DNA from: Aptenodytes patagonicus
Taxonomy: Eukaryota; Chordata; Aves; Sphenisciformes; Spheniscidae
Reading direction: 5' to 3'
Assembly: GCF_965638725.1 (NCBI RefSeq)
Contig: NC_134949.1
Coordinates: 54,960,151-55,024,150, forward strand
Length of the DNA stretch: 64,000 nucleotides
A program made the translations under genes and the position numbers. Within the stretch, counting starts at the first letter, position 1. Each line of letters begins with the position of its first letter. Positions 28,001 to 40,321 of the stretch are shown here, in pieces. The notes below the pieces were generated by a model. The model was not told where the DNA came from. It did no database searches and was given only the letters and a program-made list of their open reading frames with translations.

Positions 28001-31000
28001 AAAGACCTTGCCAATGACCACAGAACAGCAAAAGGAGCTTTAGATGTCTGCACACCACTGGAAAAAATAACACAAGCACTTTCAGAGGTCGTACAGGTGC
28101 AGAGAATAAAATCTGGGGTGTGCATGTGGACCTTTCCTCAGCCCCAAGAACCTTATTCAATATGTGTATCAAAGACCTTCAAATCCCAAACTTTGATCCT
28201 ATTGTGTGTCACAGCCCAGCATCCCCATGGCTCAACTCAGTCACATCCTGCGGTGGTACTGCACAGCAACTCTGCCCCTTCGGGTGGTTTAGCTATCATT
28301 CAATGGTTGCCTGCTTTTTTTCTGTTTACTAGGTCATGAAAACCTCAAAAAAATTACATTGTTTGGGTGGGTGGAGGGGTGGAGTGTGGGGAGATGTGTG
28401 GCAGGATGGATTTTCCTCTAAGGCTAAAATGTGCTGGGCTTGATTTTTTTTTCTTTTCTTTTCTGCTGTACTGGAAAAAAAAAATCTTTTTATTGGAGAG
28501 ATTTCCTGCTTGCACAATGATTCCAGGAAATCCATATAGGCCCATGCCAATGTTTATTACTTGCAGAAGAAATAGAATAAGCAGATGAAATTTTTAAAAA
28601 GGGATGTAAAGCCAAAATCGATGCGAGGAGTTAGCCTATTTAACGATCTCTCTCCACAATGCCTAGAATAGTTTATCAGCTAATCCTTCCTGTCTCCAGT
28701 GCATCAGGAGCTGATACTGTAGGGATGTCTGGAGTCCTCAGTGATTTCTCTTATGCCATGAGTTTGCCTTGTCCTTGGGAGACTGAAGGAGGGTGGAAGA
28801 TCCTTATCTTGAAGTGCAGGCTGGTCTCTGTAGGTTCTGGACCTCCAGAAGTGGGGATTATGTGGTCGTGGGGAGAGGATGGCGGTGTCTCAGGGGGTGG
28901 GTGTCTCTGTGAGTGAGTGCCACCAGTGTCTCTGGAGGGGTTGCTGGGAGGAGAGGATGGTTGTGACTGTAGGTGTCTTTGCATGTCTTCAGGTAGACAA
29001 TGACCGGAGGGATCTGGATATGAACAGCAAAGATGTTGATGCCGAGAAGATGACTCGTTTCATTCGGATGAACGAGCTCCGCCTGGTGACAGAGTACAAC
29101 CCTGTGGTAATTACTAGCTCCCCACAGCCCTCACCCTGGCCCTTGGCCTCCTCCTCATGGGTGTCCTCTGGCCCAAGAGTTTGCACACCCAGATATGTGC
29201 AAGGGTTGCGGCAACGGTGTGGATGGGGTTGGGGAAGCCACGCAGCTCTTTGCTGCTGCTCCATATGGGGACTGGAAGCCCCCCGCTGTGCTGGGGCATG
29301 TGAGTGGGGTGGGGAGAGGAAGGGAGGCATGGCAGTTCCTTTAGCTTTCCAGTAAACTTGGGGTGTTGGTGGGCAGAGAGCTCCATTTCTTACTACTCCT
29401 GCCAGCAGTGCTGCTTCCTCCCATGGGCATTTGCCGTGTTGTGTCATGCTTGCAGACCCTGCTCAGCCAGGATCCCTGCTCTTTGGCTGAGAATCCTTGA
29501 GAAACATGGAAACTCGAGTGACCTACTCCCAGGAGGCAGACTTTTCTTCATCACCCAGCACATAGGGCTTGACGTAAGCGTGGCTATTTGAAGGCATATT
29601 CAAGAGCTGGTTGGAAACTTCCCAAGCAAAATTTTTCCCATCCCCTCCATTCCTTACACCAGAATTCATCAGTTCAACAAAAAAAAAATCAGACACAGGA
29701 TGTTTCCGTGTAGGCCATCTTCATTAGCTCACCCATCTGACTGGCAGTGGCAGGGTCCCAGTGCTCCTCCCCGCTATAGAGGGTGATCAAGGATTTAGGC
29801 TCCTCTGAAATCTCAGCAGTTCACTGGGCTCATTGCTGTGGAGTCAATAGGACTTAGAAGCCCCGATGGCCACAAGGCTGAGACTTTATCATTGCTGATG
29901 AGGTCTTTTGCAGACTTCTGGATAGCTACAACAGTGCTGACCAGGCTCAATTTAATCAAAGGAGAATGGCCCAACCTGTTCAAAGCTACACCTTTTCAAG
30001 CTGATGCCAAGGATCAGCTAAGAGGGCTGACACATTCCCCAGTTCAGGTGCAGCCCACCAGTAGAGCGAGCATTTTGTTTTGGAAATGCAACATTTTATT
30101 TCCAGAATGAAATACTGTAGAAGTTCTGTTTTTTTCTTTAAAAAAAAAAAAAGTGGATTTGTTTTTTCGTCTTGATAAGGGATGTGAAAAATGCATTTCA
30201 AAATCACAGAATATTTCTGGGGACAGAAAAGTTATATCTTGCCCACTGTCCTCACAGCCCCTTGAGAACACCCAAGTCACGTCAGCGGGGATGTTCTTAT
30301 CATCTTTACAATCACCCAGGCCTTCTGAACCCGTGGAGCCTCCACTGCATCTTTTGGCAATTCATTAGATCATAGTTCTTTCTCCATGCGTTTCTGCTGA
30401 CGCTTTGGGCTCTCACTCCATGGCGTCCTGTTCGGCACCCAGGCTGTCTCCCTGACTGAGAAGTCCTGAGCTGTTTAGCTGGTCCCCTCCACCCTGACTG
30501 GCAGTACACATGTTCCATTTTTTTTTCCAGACACTCTGGAGTCTATCAAGGTGCTGCAATTCACAGTGCCTCCTGCAGTCTCTGGCCCAAAGCCCTCCCA
30601 GCTCCGCTAACGTAGCTTGGTTTTTTGTAAATATTTATTCCCAGTGCATATGCTGTTTACATCTAAGAATGCTGCTGGTCAGCAGAGGCTGGGGTCACGT
30701 GGATGACACTGAGTGCTGCCAAGAGTTTCTCTCCCCATCCTGGGGCCCTTACTGTTTCTCCCACATACTTTAGGCGTTTTTAGGCAATGCTTACCCTGTG
30801 AGTTTTCCAGGACAGTCAGATGTGACCCGGCCATGTTGATGAGCTCTGCCGATTGCTCTTGCACAAGGTTGTGTGGACAGGCACACCTTTGTGTGGAGCT
30901 GCCGGAGGAACTGCTGCTCCAGCCCTGCCCGCTCTCAGCCCAGCCTTGTCATGGCCCTTGGTGCTGGCCAGCTTCATCCTCACCTTCAGCCCTGTCCTCT

Positions 31001-34000
31001 CCCATGAGGTCTTCTAATGCTCTCCAGCCTTGGTTTGCATCCCCTCTACTCTCCCCTGCCCCATCTGCACACCACCAGAGAAGGGATACAAAATGTGTGA
31101 TAAATATTAGGCTAATGGCAGAGTTGCTGGCTGCCGAAAACTAGATGCTTTGCGGTGCACGGCCCTTGCCAGCGTGCAGTCCCTGACCACTTCCTTATTA
31201 CTCCTGGAGCGTGTGGAAACTTTCTTCTCCCTCTGGTGGGGAGCTGAACAGTCTGCACCTCTGTGGTCTCCGTGGCAAGGGGGAGGCAGCAGGTCTGGCC
31301 CAGCTGCTGTTTAATTTGAGGGAGAGGCTGCAGGGCTGCGGGAAGCAGGCAGGAGGAGAAGCGAGATGACGAGTGAGTGAGTGAGTGCCTGGAGATGGTG
31401 CAGCAGCTTCTTGGGCAGGGCCAGCCCTGTCTCCTCACAGAAGGCCAGTGTGTGCTGCCCGCTTGGCCCTTGCCCAGGGGACGAGGGACAGCTGGCTCCA
31501 GGTCTTATCCCACTGTGGGACTGCAGAGGCAATTTTAACCCTCAGCACTCTGGAATGTCCAGGCCCTGGGGTTGCTGAAACTCTGGACTCATCCCCATCC
31601 TACGCACAGCTTAATGCTAAGGAAAGGAAATAAGGGGAGATGCCAACCCTGACACCACAAATCCTTCCCACTTTCTTGCTCCCATTTCAGCCGGGTGCTG
31701 GACCATAAGGGTGATTCAGGGCACCCTTATGGTCAGTGTTTGCTGGCCTTCCCTCTCCACTTCCTTGCCCCTCTAGACTTCAGCTTGTTGTATCCAGGCA
31801 GTCCCCCTGCCTAGTCACTGACTATCCTGAGGCCAGTGATGAACCCTTGTGGTCTTCAGACTCTCATCTTAGGAATAAGCAAAGCCAGGAGGTTAAGCGC
31901 TTCCACAAAGAACCCAGATTGGATCCCTCCTGCTTTAAAGAAAGCTGTCCTGCCTGTGACACTGATTTGCAAAGAAATCTCAGCTGAGACATGAGGATTT
32001 ATGTCCCTCTGGCAGTGCATGCAATGCAGATTGAATGTTCTCAATCTCCTTGTCTGTGTGTGTTTCTCTCTCTGTCTGTGGTGGCCGTGTTTTCGGCAGA
32101 CAGCAATAGGTGTGATGCAGAGTTCACTCCAGCTTCACCTCCTCCTGATCACAGACAAGATGTCCCCAAAGCACCCCAAGCGAATGCGCAAATACCGGGC
32201 GGCAGCGGAGCTCTTCAAGGGGAAGGTAAGTCCAAACAGAGAGGATGGAGAGCCATTAGGGAAAAAAAAAGGAGAACAGTGATTTCTTCTGTGGATGGGG
32301 AAGGCATAATCTCCTTCTCTGTGCATTAGAGGAGCAAAGGCCAAGTGGCAGGAAAAGAGGATTAGCTGGATAATTAAGTGGAGGGGTCGGATCTGTTCAC
32401 CTTTTGCCAGTTTGCCTCCTTGTGGGGAAAATATCCTCTGTATCCTGCTCCTCTGCTCCCTCAGTGGGACATTATGTACTTCCTTGCTTCTAGTCCAGTT
32501 TTGTTCCTTTGCACTGGGAGATGACAAACAGCTGCTGCATTTCAGTCTGGCGATGGTTGCATTCCACTGGTGTGAGAGGTAATTTTGTATATACAGCCTG
32601 CAAGATGCCAAGGAGCATTGTATAAGTGACTAAGCAGCAATTAATGTCGCCGTGCTTTTTGACCCTTAGCCTTCTGGTTGGATCCTGGGGAAATGGCTGT
32701 TTTGAAGGAGTTGCAGATGGGTTTGTCGCATTTCCCACACTAAGGTGATGGGATAGATGGGATCTTTCAGAGAAATTTCGCCTGGTTCCCACCCCTCTGC
32801 GGGCAGAGCTTCCCAAGTAGTAAATCATCCCATGGCTGATTCTCTGCCAGCAGCTGGATTATAGGGAAATTTGTGTCTGGAGAACAGAGGAAGGAACTGG
32901 CAAGCAAAGGAGGATTGGGAGCAAAAGGAAGACATTTGGGGCAAGGGAGAACAGCAGATGGGAGGGGACAGAAGATCACAGCAGCAGGGAAGGCTGAACT
33001 GAGAGGCAGTGGAAGACATCTTCCTCAGAGAAGCGTGGAGCTGGAAAGAGTTGGGGATTGAGAACAAGAACATCTGCATGCATCTGTTTGTGGTACTGAA
33101 GGGGCAGATTAAAAATCAAGTATATCCTCATCTTCAAATGGAGGGGCCACCTCAGAACTGTGCACCCTCAAAAGTTTTGAGACTTGTTTATGGCAGGACT
33201 ACTTTGGACCTTGCCATCTGTCCCACCCATTGGCAAGAGACCAGGCAGAAACCATGCATCCAAGTCAAAAGGTCTCTTCAAAAGTGTTTTACTTTGAGGA
33301 ACACATAGTGATAAAAGAAAACTCATTTATCTGAAAAATTCCAGCCATCTCATGTGAGATGTGTATTACAGTGACACCATTATCACTGTCCTCTATGAGC
33401 AGCAGTCTGATACAGGTCTCCCCTAAGCAGCTAACTCTTTTAACACAGCACATTACTGTTTAGCATCGCTACCCTTTGCTGATGCAGCTGCAGCTAGTTT
33501 TCTCTTCATGTGTCATGCCTAGATCTGAGAAAATGTGAATAATTTTCCTAGAAATACGTCACAAAACATTGGATAAAATGTTGTACTGAAGTCCAGATAA
33601 TTTATGAATTGCCAGCAAGCCAAATCTAACCTTTTTTTATTCATGCAGGCAAGTTTCCCACCGAATCAGTCTAGAAGTTTGCCAGAGTAAAATATAGAGA
33701 TTAAATATGTGGGGATTTGACTAATTATTTCCACTTTACTGCAGTGGTACTGCAGAACATGTAGATGAAGAGACTTAGAGTCTAATAAGTTGTTTTTCCC
33801 AAAGGAGTGGCACTCTGAGGAGTAAATTGTGATTTGGACTGCCCCCTTACAAAGCAGTAAGAGAGAGCTAGGATCCCTCTGTTTGGGTCTTAGATCTGGA
33901 TACTAAGGAGTAAGCAGAGCGATATGCCCGCTTAGGTTTGTCTCCATTGCTGTCATGTAGAAAGACATGAATTAGTTTGGGTATCAAAAGCAGTCACTGC

Positions 34001-37000
34001 ACAATACCATGGAAATCTCTGCTGGCTAATTTTCCTAAGTGGACTTACCTGTTGTCAGGACTACCAAGGTAACTCAGGTTTACTTCAAAACAAGTAAAGT
34101 ATTGAGTAGATTTTGCCTTTTTGCGGCTCGCAGATTGCCTGTGAATAAATGCAAGATTCTTGACTTGAATTTTATTGAGGATTACCAGTGAATAATTCAT
34201 AGCCTCTGGGCTGGTGGTGAAAGGCTTGTTTGTGCTGCAGGGTTACTGCTGTCAGTGGTTTGAGCAAGGAATCATTGCTGTGCAGCGGAGAGGTGTTCAG
34301 GCTCCCTGTGAGCATGTATCACTGCATCCAGCAGTGCTTCACAATGACTGCAGAGTGCCAGAACAGAGTGGGGAGACTCGGTGTGTGTTGCATCTTCTCC
34401 ACAATGCCAGTGCAGAACACAAACAGAGCCTTGAGAGGGTTCCCAAGCAGGAGAAGGGGTGCTGATCCTTTCACACATCTCTGCTGCGCTCTGAGGGAAG
34501 AGGAGTCCTTGTCATCACCACCAGCTGGAGGGAGAAGAGAAACTTGTTGCTTGGGTTGATGGAGGGATGAAGAGGAACTGCTGCTGCTGAGTGGCTGACC
34601 CCACAGAGTGAAGAAAATCATAGAATCATAGAATTATTTAGGTTGGAAAAGACCCTTAATATCATTGAGTCCAACCGTTAATGGATCATGAGGAGGTGAT
34701 TCACCTGCCAGTTCCTGGATTATGGTCCTTTCATCTCTAGTTTATGATAATTTCGATTTTGCCTGAGAAGAAGCTGAGATTTTCAGCTGGAGGATCCATG
34801 AGGATGTGTGGTGAGGACCATTATTTGAAAACAGCTTGAACTGCACCCTGAGCAGCAGTGAGTGTCTGAAGGCAGTCAGGATTCCTTTAGATTTTATTGT
34901 GGAACCTGGGGGCTATAAAATGCTGGAGAGGAAAGTGCAAATGTTAGATGATGCTAAGCCAGCAAGAGCTGACAAGAATAAGAAGAAATACGGTACTTCT
35001 CTAGAAGACTTTGAGAAACAGTTGTGGGTGGGTAACAGTGAGCAGACAGAGCTCAGAGCACTGCAGCTGCAGAGTGAATCCACCAGCCTTCTTGGAAGGA
35101 TCTCGCTGCAATGAGATATGTGCTTATTTGAGAAAGTACTGCCAAGAGTCCAGGCTTTCTATGGGAAAGGAAACGTCAGGGTTTGCGTTGCTGAGCCAAA
35201 CTAGCATAAGCATCTTCAGTTTTCTTTCTACAGTATCCGAGCATAACATGACAATTAGAGCTGGTGTACCTCATGGGTGTTTCCTGAAGTTTCAGTAAGG
35301 TCATGTTGGGAATAACAAAAGCAGGTTTTGCTGCAACTGATATAACTGGTTTACAATGTCAAAATGATTTGGGTAGAGATGTTTGCAAAGTCACTTTTAA
35401 TTTACGTGTAGGCTCATTTAGAAATGGGTTCTGAGAAACTACTGAGAGTCCTTCAGGAGTTCTTCCATGGAAATGAAAGGACGGTGCCCTTTCTCTTGCA
35501 GACAGTCATTCATACACTTTTTATTTTTCTTGTCAGACATTGATAGCTGCAGAACTGAGAGAGGTAATATTTAGAGATTCCTCTTTTAGCCATAAACAGT
35601 GGAACCTGTAAATACGGGTTGTCTATGTCACTTAACAGATATCTGCAGTAAAATTGTTTTTGTAGCTTGCTTTTTTTTTAATTCATGACTGATGTTTTCA
35701 TTTTGCTTTGATGTAATATGTAAGCTATGTAAGAAATTCCTCAAACTTAAGAATTTGATCTTTCTGCTTATACAGTCTCCTCAAAGAATGAAGGTTGCAG
35801 CTCCGTGAAGTTCAAAGCCAAACACTGGATATGAGGCTTGATCATCTTTCCTGTTTGTCTTCCTTAGAGGAAAAACTAAACAACATCAAATTGGTTTCTA
35901 CCATTGCAGTACTATTTTCAATTAACTTTAATTCCTTAGGCAATAACATCATTCCATATCTTAGTATTTACCAGGAACTCGATGTTCTAAAAGCACTGGG
36001 CTAGGAATCAAGTTGTCAAGACACCAAGACAGCATCAGTGTACAAAATTTTCTGAAAGAGAGCTTATTGCAGGTAACAATGCACAGATAATATCACACTG
36101 TGTTCTGTGTTCTTGGAGTATCATGTGTGGAGGAGAGAATTTGTGTCGGAAGTTCCTCATCCATGCAGGAAATCCTTCACTGCCCCTAGCAGCAGACGTC
36201 TGAACACAGGCAAGAAGATTGCTACAAAATGAAACAATTTCATGGAAATAATTTCAGGATGAAATAAACAGCTATTGTACAGCATAGTGTAAAATAGTAA
36301 ATGAACTTTCTGTTTTGGATGGAACTACCTGGTTTCTAGCAGTGATGTGAGAGTTGGCATCATAAGTGGGATTTATTTTGGTGAATTATAGCTTTGGTAA
36401 GTTGTCTGAACTAAGGCTTTAGGCTCTTTTCAGCACTGGTAGAGAAGGACAGACGTGTCCTTCCTTCTCTTCTAAAATGAGTGGAATCAAGTGCCGTTTA
36501 TCGTACCATTTATTGTAGAGGTTGCCTAGATGACTGGCTGAGACAAGACTTAAGATCTAGATGGCGGAAGTTAGGCAAAGTGAATCTTGTCTCATGGTGA
36601 GTATAATTTTCCATGGTTACTGCATTCATTCTTTATGATTAGAGCTGGCTGGGAATCTGAACAAAATAAATTCCTCATGAGAAAATGCCAGTCTCACCAG
36701 GTGGCATCTATTGTGGAATGTCCCCATTGAGAAACCTGCTGGGTTTCCAGCTGCTGAGAAGACCAGGCTTCCAGTGCCTCAGTACCAACGCACCTTACAG
36801 GCTGCTTCACAGGTGTGACTTTGAGGCCACACAGGCCTTGGCAAGACCCCTGGAGCACATCCAGCATAGGATGCACGGCCTGTCCTTTTGCTGAAGGAGG
36901 ATTCATCCCACATCACAGCACCTACTGGGAATGTGTCATTCTAAAACGCAAGCGATAGGCATTAAGGTGTCTTCTTTCAAGCGACAGTGGACAAATGCAA

Positions 37001-40000
37001 TTACTCTCTCTCTTGTATTTTTGGAATATAAGAGGGGAAGGAAACTTTTGCTGTACTTCGGCACCCTGTAACTCCATGAGCCAAATGTGAGTCATTAGAG
37101 ACATCCAAGTCAGGAACTGTGAATGATGATATCTCAGCCTTTCTAGCTGAGGGGCCAGTTGTTTGTGTAGTTTTTTTTTCTTCTGTAAGGAAGAAGGTGT
37201 TTGGAGTTCTAAACCCCAAACTTTTTATTCTTTTATTCTTACTCTATTCTTTGTACTCATGGATAAAATATGTACAGCTTTTTAGTTTTGGGATTTTTAA
37301 CAAAGGCTGGAAGCTTGATAAAGTGAAGAATATTGATTAATATTTATTTATATTACCATTTTAAAATGCTATTTATCTGTTTTAAAGGTGGAGGAGATTT
37401 TGTATGGAAAGTGACAACATTTAACAACCTAGGTATTCTAAATGCTTTTTTTGATTAAATTCTTGTTTAACATTTGATTAAAAAAATGTTGTTGTCTATG
37501 AATCTTTCATAGGGAAACCCAAAAGCTGGTGAATGAACTGGTGAAAATGTGATACCATTTCCTGTACCAACCCTCTGAAAGTGCTTCCCTCCAACACTGA
37601 CCTCTGTTTCCAGCTTGCTAGTTGGAAGGAGAGCCCTAAAACATAAGTATTGCTGTTCCAGCTGAAAGCCTCTTATATCAGGTCCTTAGACCTGTGACCC
37701 TTAGATTTGTGACCCTTGTGTAGCTTGGTGTTTTATCCTGCAAAAGGATGAATTTAGCACTCTGGGAGAAGTACCTCACAACTTGTCTGCTCACTAGCTT
37801 GTTGCCCTTGGGGCAGTTGACTTTTGGAAGAGAAATTGCAAGTGGTAAATATCATATATCCAGTGAAAGTGGTGTTCCAGTTTCTGTATTGCAGTGATTA
37901 ACTGCAGTTAAACCTTACACTAGCCTAACTATCCCTCCTTCCCATAGGCTGTTGCCTAGGAAAGTTTCCAGATATATTTGTTTTTTTATAGAACATAAAT
38001 TTAATAAAGTAAAGAATTTGAGATTTACCAAATTTATTTTTAGAGAAGAAAAAAGTTTTGATCTAACTTGAGTGTTCTTGACTGAAAAGAAAGAAAAACA
38101 TGAGTCACAGCCTGGGAACTGGGCACATCGTCGTCACGTTGCATTACTTTTCTTTTTTTAAACTCTTCTTTTTTCAAACTCTTCTTTTTTCTTGTGTAAG
38201 TTAAGTCATATCCATGTCCATAGGTACATTGAATACGCTAGGCCTAGTAGACTGCACAGGATAAAGAGAAGATAAAATGACACGTTAGCTGGATGTTTGT
38301 TTCATTGACTTGGATGTCACCTGCCAAGGGATTCTATTTAACCAGGTCACTGATTAAATTGTTCAATTACTGTATTTTCTTTTATAAAAATTATACATAA
38401 TGTTTGTATTTAGTATTAACAGATAATTTAACAAAGATTTTTGAGATAGGTGTATATTTTATTAATAATCTTTCAGATTCCAAAATTTTAAATTTGTACC
38501 AATTCCTACTGCACCTGTAAGATCTCAGTTGAAACTTACTCTTAAAATAAAATCATGGAGTTGTTCACCAATTCTTATAACTCCATTCTGTTGAATCATC
38601 CCAGCAGAATCCTAATCCTTGGCTTGATCTTGCTCTCCAAGACTATTCGGGAGCCCGGAAAACTGTAGGTCATTCTCATCCCAGCTTATTCTTTGCAGGG
38701 CTTCTCTCCCCAGGTCTGAACAACCCTCCACTGAGCTGGGCTGTATGGCCATTGGTGTCTTGCCAACAACTCCTGTTTCCCAAATGATGGCATCTTCGTT
38801 TCTATTCACTGCAGCTCACTTAAATACGTCCTTTGTGTTTGGTACTGTCATGCTCTTATCCTTGCAGGCTCCTGCTGCCCTATACTTCACTCCCACATTC
38901 TTGCAATTGAGTTTGATTCTCCACACACCAAAACACCTTTTTACTCTGCCACTCTGGGTCTTGCATGGATGTGAGCATCTTATCCAAATAACATGCAAGT
39001 AGAGGAGTCAGCTTCTTTTACATGTGCCACTAAGATAAAAGACATCTTGTTTCCTCATCTATGAAGAGAATAGAAGTGGAGACTGCCTTCCTGCCATACT
39101 GATATATTTTTAAAGTAGGTGAAAGAAGATATTTTGTTTGGTAGTGTAAGTCTGGACTTGATAAAATACAGAAAAATGCACTGCATGGAGCAGTTAGATA
39201 GTGGCAGAGGAAAGTATTGTCCTAACAGAGTATGGTAGGTTTTCTCTAACTCTTTATAAAAATATCACTGTTAATCTTCATAGGATCACCCTTTGGGGAT
39301 CTGTTCTCTCCCTCAGTTTCTGTTTTGCTCACATTTCCTCTCCTATTTCCATCACAGATTCTCTTTATCCTGCTAGACAGCAATTTGAACAGCAATGAAC
39401 GAATAGTGTCATTCTTCAAACTGAAGAAGTCCCAGCTGCCAGCTCTGGCTATATTCCACACACCAGATGAGGAGCAGGATATTTTGACCCTGGATGAAGT
39501 TTCTGTCGAGCGTGTACAGGACTTCTGTAATCGTTTCTTACAAAGAATGCAGAAGGTAAAGGGGGGCTCCTGTACAGTCTACAGGAAGCTGGGATCTTGT
39601 AGGATGATGCTGTTTCTCATAAGGTTCTTGAAGAAGGTGACTTCACTTCCTTGAACTCCTCCCCACCCCTGCCACCTTCTCTTTCATTTTCATTTGCACC
39701 TGAATATCAGAAAAGCATTAGATCTGGAGCAGAGCAGAGATAGATGTCTTTGCGAAGTTTCTTTCTTCATTGACCTCTGCCTTCTAGTCTACAGCAAGAA
39801 GACTTCACTGACCTCTGCAACTGTATGAAGGTCTCAGTGAAGCATCTATTTTCTGGGAACAGCAGCTGGGGAGACAGAGTGAAGGATGCTTTTGGACACT
39901 GAGAATAGGGGTGGTGGATGGCAGCACGTAAGCGAGGATCAGAGAGACAGTGCCATGGATAGGAAGGAAATCTGTCAAGATGGCCACAGAACAGAGTATA

Positions 40001-40321
40001 CAGACAAGGGCTCAGGACTCTACCAGGGGTCTCTGCTGGAAGAGGGACAATTTAATCTCCATGTTCATTCAGTGTTAAGAGTTCTCTCTCTGTCAGAGCT
40101 CATCTTCCTATAGCACAGGGGCTTTGTGTGTCAGGACCCTGTGTTGTGCAATTGAAATGGGAGGGCAGTGGCACAGACAGCAGAGGGAGGCATTTAAGTT
40201 GGTTTGTTTCCTTTTATCATTATGCTGAGAAACGGAGCAACGTCAAAACTGATTTCATGCCTCTAATGTGTTTTAGAAAGAAGACGAACCTGAGGAGAAG
40301 GCCCTCAATGAGGAACTCTGA
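21965..40321 (+). CDS. ERP27: Endoplasmic reticulum protein 27 (non-catalytic PDI family member), complete in seven coding exons
   Basis: ERp27 is an ER-lumen protein with two thioredoxin-like domains (b and b') and no CXXC active site. It binds unfolded peptides and recruits ERp57. Exons are 21965-22058, 22284-22384, 25352-25489, 28993-29106, 32100-32225, 39358-39555 and 40277-40321. Phases are all compatible and sum to 816 nt, 271 aa plus stop (human 273). Residues 1 to about 22 are a signal peptide, followed by a Gly/Ser-rich linker. Domain b covers about 40-145 (EVVVVGFFQ, EVSFGLSTSPAVLTHYGV, LVTEYNP); domain b' covers about 150-255 (LQLHLLLI, ILFILLDS, FFKLKKSQLPALAI). No CXXC motif is present, as expected. 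The C-terminus is NEEL, a KDEL-like retrieval signal (human ends in VEL). An in-frame ATG at 21938 would add 9 residues. A rival first exon starts at 22093. Tandem with ARHGDIB and MGP as in human. Confidence 0.94.
22284..22384 (+). CDS. ERP27: ERP27 coding exon 2
   Basis: 101 nt between CTCCAG and GTGTGT, phase 1 in and phase 0 out. It encodes the start of domain b with ITDAEAFISGAEVVVVGFFQ, matching the human AMEFIAATEVAVIGFFQ region. Confidence 0.93.
24725..24792. repeat. CA/TA/TG microsatellite forming an inverted repeat
   Basis: An alternating purine-pyrimidine tract in ERP27 intron 2. Arms 24733-24750 and 24757-24774 are perfect reverse complements (18 bp) around a 6-nt loop. Confidence 0.9.
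24940..25620. promoter_or_regulatory. CpG-rich island spanning ERP27 exon 3
   Basis: About 0.7 kb of very GC- and CpG-rich DNA in an AT-rich gene body, with several runs of G including potential G-quadruplexes (25258-25284 on the + strand: tracts of 3, 3, 4 and 8 G with short loops). It covers the 3' end of intron 2, exon 3 and the start of intron 3. It could be an internal promoter, an orphan CpG island or a recombination hotspot. The sequence alone does not decide. Confidence 0.7.
25352..25489 (+). CDS. ERP27: ERP27 coding exon 3, inside a CpG-rich island
   Basis: 138 nt, phase 0 at both ends, between a CT-rich tract ending CCGCAG and a GTGCGT donor. It encodes the middle of domain b (FRLAAGRIAEVSFGLSTS, AVLTHYGVAANTVTLFRR). 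By my count 44 of 46 codons end in G or C, against a mixed composition in exons 4-6. Confidence 0.93.
28993..29106 (+). CDS. ERP27: ERP27 coding exon 4
   Basis: 114 nt between CTTCAG and GTAATT, phase 0 at both ends. It encodes VDNDRRDLDMNSKDVDAEKM and RFIRMNELRLVTEYNP, the end of domain b. Confidence 0.94.
31701..31734. repeat. Perfect 13-bp inverted repeat (hairpin) in ERP27 intron 4
   Basis: Arms GACCATAAGGGTG (31701-31713) and CACCCTTATGGTC (31722-31734) flank an 8-nt loop. No T-run follows and no function is known. Confidence 0.9.
32100..32225 (+). CDS. ERP27: ERP27 coding exon 5
   Basis: 126 nt between CGGCAG and GTAAGT, phase 0 at both ends. It encodes the first part of domain b', with SSLQLHLLLITDKMSP and KYRAAAELFKGK, corresponding to human IQIHLLLI and AAKLFQGK. 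Confidence 0.94.
34618..34680 (-). mobile_element. Short CR1 3'-end fragment, minus strand
   Basis: The + strand reads TCATAGAATCATAGAAT then GGTTGGAAAAGACCC and GAGTCCAACC, the reverse complement of the CR1 3' terminus. Only about 60 bp remain, in ERP27 intron 5. The element inserted opposite to the gene and is heavily truncated. Confidence 0.88.
34836..35114 (+). other. Unrecognised 92-codon open frame in ERP27 intron 5
   Basis: A lysine/glutamate-rich open frame (for example KMLERKVQMLDDAKPARADK) whose composition looks more protein-like than nearby chance frames. I recognise no family. It may be chance, an old pseudogene piece or an unannotated exon. No clear splice sites define it. Confidence 0.15.
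39358..39555 (+). CDS. ERP27: ERP27 coding exon 6
   Basis: 198 nt between CACAG and GTAAAG, phase 0 at both ends. It encodes ILFILLDSN, SFFKLKKSQLPALAIFHTP and VSVERVQDFC, the core of domain b'. The tetrapeptide aligned with the human DEWD motif reads EEQD (39469-39480). Confidence 0.95.
40277..40321 (+). CDS. ERP27: ERP27 terminal coding exon 7 with ER-retrieval signal
   Basis: 45 nt after TTTTAG, encoding KEDEPEEKALNEEL and a TGA stop. The acidic tail ending in NEEL fits a KDEL-like ER-retrieval signal in an atypical form. Confidence 0.88.
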   Translation, partial: KEDEPEEKALNEEL

